From Bacteroidota bacterium (GTDB lineage Bacteria > Bacteroidota > Bacteroidia > Chitinophagales > UBA2359), in NCBI GenBank assembly GCA_020629895.1, contig JAHDCM010000112.1:1-9400 (forward strand): a stretch of DNA of 9,400 nucleotides. The letters are read 5' to 3'. Positions 8,110 to 9,400 of the stretch are shown piece after piece (within the stretch, counting starts at the first letter, position 1; each line of letters opens with the position of its first letter). The position numbers were made by a program, and so were the translations under genes. The notes beneath the pieces were generated by a model. The model saw only the letters and a program-made list of their open reading frames with translations. It searched no databases and was not told where the DNA came from.

Positions 8110-8131
8110 GTGGCAAAAGTACTTTTGTCGC
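8110..8131. repeat. Near-perfect 22-base palindrome
   Basis: The 14-base core CAAAAGTACTTTTG (8114-8127) is a perfect palindrome, extended to 22 bases if G-T pairs are allowed. It lies immediately left of the 131-bp tandem units. With no loop it is a poor RNA hairpin but a plausible dyad for a DNA-binding protein. A further stem, CATTTG (8083-8088) with CAAATG (8096-8101), sits just upstream. No function can be assigned. Confidence 0.4.
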
Positions 8132-8132
8132 A

Positions 8133-8405
8133 CGTAAATCGTTGCACCTCACACGATATTCGCGTTATGCCTTTGTAAAATGGAAGGAAAACAGCCTAGC
8201 CGCTGTTATTTGTCGGGCAAACCACCAGCGATGACGCTGGCGGCAACTCCGTCGGACGTTTATCGTAAATCGTTGTACCTCACACGATATTCGCGTTATG
8301 CCTTTGTAAAATGGAAGGAAAACAGCCTAGCCGCTGTTATTTGTCGGGCAAACCACCAGCGATGACGCTGGCGGCAACTCCGTCGGACGTTTATCGTAAA
8401 TCGTT
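8133..8405. repeat. 131-bp tandem duplication with partial third copy
   Basis: Two complete 131-base units (8133-8263 and 8264-8394) differ at one position by eye: C versus T in GTTGCACCTC and GTTGTACCTC. A third copy begins at 8395 with CGTAAATCGTT and then runs into repeat copy B. Each unit contains a CCAGCG/CGCTGG hairpin with an ATGA loop (8225-8240 in the first). The period is not divisible by three, so open frames here shift between units and do not encode a repeat protein. Near identity implies a recent duplication. Confidence 0.92.
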
Positions 8406-8662
8406 CCATCGTCTACCGCGTGAGGGATAGTAGCGATAGCTTGGCGAAACAGAAGCGTTGTGAAGCTACGACTAGCAGGGCTGACGAGAGGAAGACACTG
8501 CTAGGCGTATAGCTGAACTCGCTTGTGTGAGCCAACTACAAGCGAATAGCCCGACCCCATTTTTTCTAATCAATCTGTCAGGTTTGTTGGTAAAGGACAA
8601 GCACAAGGCATTGCCCCTACAAAACCTGACAGATTTCGATTGGAAAAAATGGGGACACGCCC
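8386..8662 (-). repeat. Large structured intergenic repeat, copy B (inverted)
   Basis: Read on the minus strand it has the same order as copy A: GGGCGTG, a long palindrome, GTCGGGCTATTCGCTTGTAG, a body with a CTAGCAG/CTGCTAG pair (8472-8478 and 8498-8504), CTACTATCCCTCACGC, and GGAACGATTTACG. The body aligns with 2745-2914 at roughly four-fifths identity, but the palindrome is unrelated to that of copy A. Its left end overlaps the partial third copy of the 131-bp unit. It faces copy A in inverted orientation, and the two bracket about 6 kb. Confidence 0.85.
8555..8654. repeat. Long imperfect palindrome inside repeat copy B
   Basis: The arm 8555-8585 pairs with 8622-8654, with one mismatch and a 2-base bulge. 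The outer part is CCCCATTTTTTC/GAAAAAATGGGG and the inner part is AATCTGTCAGGTTT with its complement. The 36-base loop, read on the minus strand, contains GTAGGGGCAATGCC, resembling the GTAGGGGCAA-type intergenic repeats I recall from several bacterial phyla. As RNA it would make a strong hairpin on either strand and might stop transcription, but no gene ends close to it. Confidence 0.75.
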
Positions 8663-8716
8663 GTCAAATAATCTTATTTCTATACTTTGTAACACAACCT
8701 TTTTTATAGAACTCTG

Positions 8717-8774
8717 GGAAGGGAATTAGAACTAATCGGATTCGATTGGTGTCCTCTCTTCCTATTATTTTTTT
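8717..8774 (+). promoter_or_regulatory. Terminator-like leader hairpin before the lipoprotein gene
   Basis: GGAAGGGA (8717-8724) pairs with TCTCTTCC (8755-8762), giving 8 bp including one G-U. An inner AATCG/CGATT stem may also form. A T-rich tract with seven consecutive Ts (8768-8774) follows. The structure ends about 9 bases before the start codon, so it would lie in the 5' leader and could act as an attenuator, or as a terminator of upstream transcription. The function is inferred from shape only. Confidence 0.35.
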
Positions 8775-8782
8775 AAATTTTA

Positions 8783-9211
8783 ATGCTAATGAAATACTTA
8801 ATTTATAGTTTATTTTTAGTTGGATTTGTAGCTACTTTTGCTGCCTGTGATAAAAAAGATGACGATGACCATGAGGAGCATGAATTTCATGTACATATTA
8901 TGTCTCCAGACTCTACTGATAAACATGTTGGAGATACCATCCATATTCATGTGGAATTTGAAAATGAGAGTGGTGGTGAGGTAGATGAGGTGAATGTGGA
9001 GATTAAAAATAAGGAGGATGGTACCGTTATTTATTCCGCTCCTGCCTCTTCACATGTTCATGAAGAAAGTGGATTGTACGAACATCATGATGATATTATA
9101 TTAGATGTAGAAGCACATACCAATTGGATTTTGACGGCCAAAGTATGGAGTGGACATGATGATGATGCGGATCAGGTGAGTTCTACTGTTGAATTTCATG
9201 TGCATCCTTAA
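8783..9211 (+). CDS. His-rich surface lipoprotein, possible metal-binding Ig-like domain
   Basis: The 142-residue product has a lipoprotein signal: a hydrophobic segment ending TFAAC, with the lipidated Cys at residue 22. The mature chain opens DKKDDDDHEEHE, consistent with the Lys/acidic signal that sends lipoproteins to the cell surface in Bacteroidota. About 15 His residues follow, several in alternating HxH pairs (HVH, HIH, HVH, HVH) on predicted beta-strands, plus HHDD and GHDDDAD clusters. A small beta-sandwich binding divalent metal such as zinc or copper is a reasonable inference. It resembles Bacteroidota DUF4625-like lipoproteins, though I cannot confirm that family. A second ATG six bases in (8789) gives the more usual MKYL start and is equally possible; there is no Shine-Dalgarno sequence to decide. 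It lies on the same strand as the Cys-motif gene, with about 0.8 kb of repeats between them, so the two are probably not one transcript now. Confidence 0.8.
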   Translation: MLMKYLIYSLFLVGFVATFAACDKKDDDDHEEHEFHVHIMSPDSTDKHVGDTIHIHVEFENESGGEVDEVNVEIKNKEDGTVIYSAPASSHVHEESGLYEHHDDIILDVEAHTNWILTAKVWSGHDDDADQVSSTVEFHVHP

Positions 9212-9253
9212 TAGGTAAAGAGGAAAGAATAAATTGCCCAATCTAGCTGCCTC

Positions 9254-9321
9254 TTTGCTAACAATACTACGTTGAAAAGCCTCGCCAGAGCCTACGTTTT
9301 TCGCCTTGTCTTGTTAGCAAA
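9254..9321. repeat. Inverted repeat downstream of the lipoprotein gene
   Basis: TTTGCTAACAA (9254-9264) and TTGTTAGCAAA (9311-9321) are exact complements over 11 bases around a 46-base interior. The interior repeats CTACGTT (9266-9272 and near 9292-9298) in direct orientation. It starts 42 bases after the stop codon. There is no immediate T run, so it is either a weak terminator stem or a small intergenic repeat. The rest of 9212-9400 is AT-rich, with nothing I can call. Confidence 0.5.
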
Positions 9322-9400
9322 TAGTCTAGCAATATTTGATCAATTTATTTTTTCATCTTTACTAGTATTGATTTTTTAATTGAAAAGGGCAGTATCTTGG

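Noticed and set aside
8180..8365. Open frame of 61 codons in the 131-bp units
   Set aside because: The 131-base period shifts the frame between units, so the product is not a real repeat protein; it is explained by the duplication.
8133..8394. CRISPR array
   Set aside because: The units are 131 bases, directly abutting and nearly identical throughout, without short repeats separated by unique spacers.
2659..8662. Composite transposon or IS pair
   Set aside because: The flanking repeats contain no transposase frame, and I see no short target-site duplication at their outer ends. They look like non-coding structured repeats.
8527..8709. Open frame of 60 codons across repeat copy B
   Set aside because: It lies almost wholly in the palindrome and the end of the structured repeat. 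Copy A has no equivalent frame.

Overview
The window looks like chromosomal DNA of a Bacteroidota bacterium, perhaps a marine Saprospira- or Aureispira-like lineage (class-level placement is inference). The evidence: low GC, genes without Shine-Dalgarno sequences, a TAnnTTTG-type -7 promoter element, a lipoprotein with an acidic DKKDDDD start to its mature chain, a small cysteine protein of a type I know from Bacteroidota, and intergenic repeats beginning GGGCGTG and ending CCCTCACGC that resemble ones common in that phylum. I see no tRNA, rRNA, CRISPR array or transposase gene.

Layout. (1) 238-2652, plus strand: a cytoplasmic family-31 glycoside hydrolase with both catalytic aspartates in place. 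(2) 2653-2964: a non-coding strip between convergent genes, made of a structured repeat with a perfect 27-bp palindrome and a short tandem repeat. (3) 7436 down to 2965, minus strand: a two-gene unit, first a 1118-residue tubulin/FtsZ-superfamily protein, then a 320-residue protein with two N-terminal membrane helices and a long coiled coil. (4) 7604-7990, plus strand: a small membrane protein with a conserved cysteine motif, divergent from the tubulin-like gene. (5) 7991-8782: about 0.8 kb of non-coding, repeat-dense DNA holding a heptamer array, a 131-bp tandem duplication, a second copy of the large repeat in inverted orientation, and a leader hairpin. (6) 8783-9211, plus strand: a His-rich, probably surface-exposed lipoprotein. 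(7) 9212-9400: a non-coding tail with an inverted repeat.

The unit most worth attention is the tubulin-like gene with its membrane/coiled-coil neighbour. The first protein has the nucleotide-binding loops of the tubulin superfamily but is about three times the size of FtsZ, with a C-terminal two thirds that I cannot assign. The second could anchor such a filament at the membrane. This resembles predicted membrane-remodelling FtsZ-like systems, but the function is inference. The cysteine protein and the His-rich lipoprotein may be two parts of a metal-handling locus that continues to the right, now separated by repeats. The glycosidase appears to be an independent housekeeping gene.
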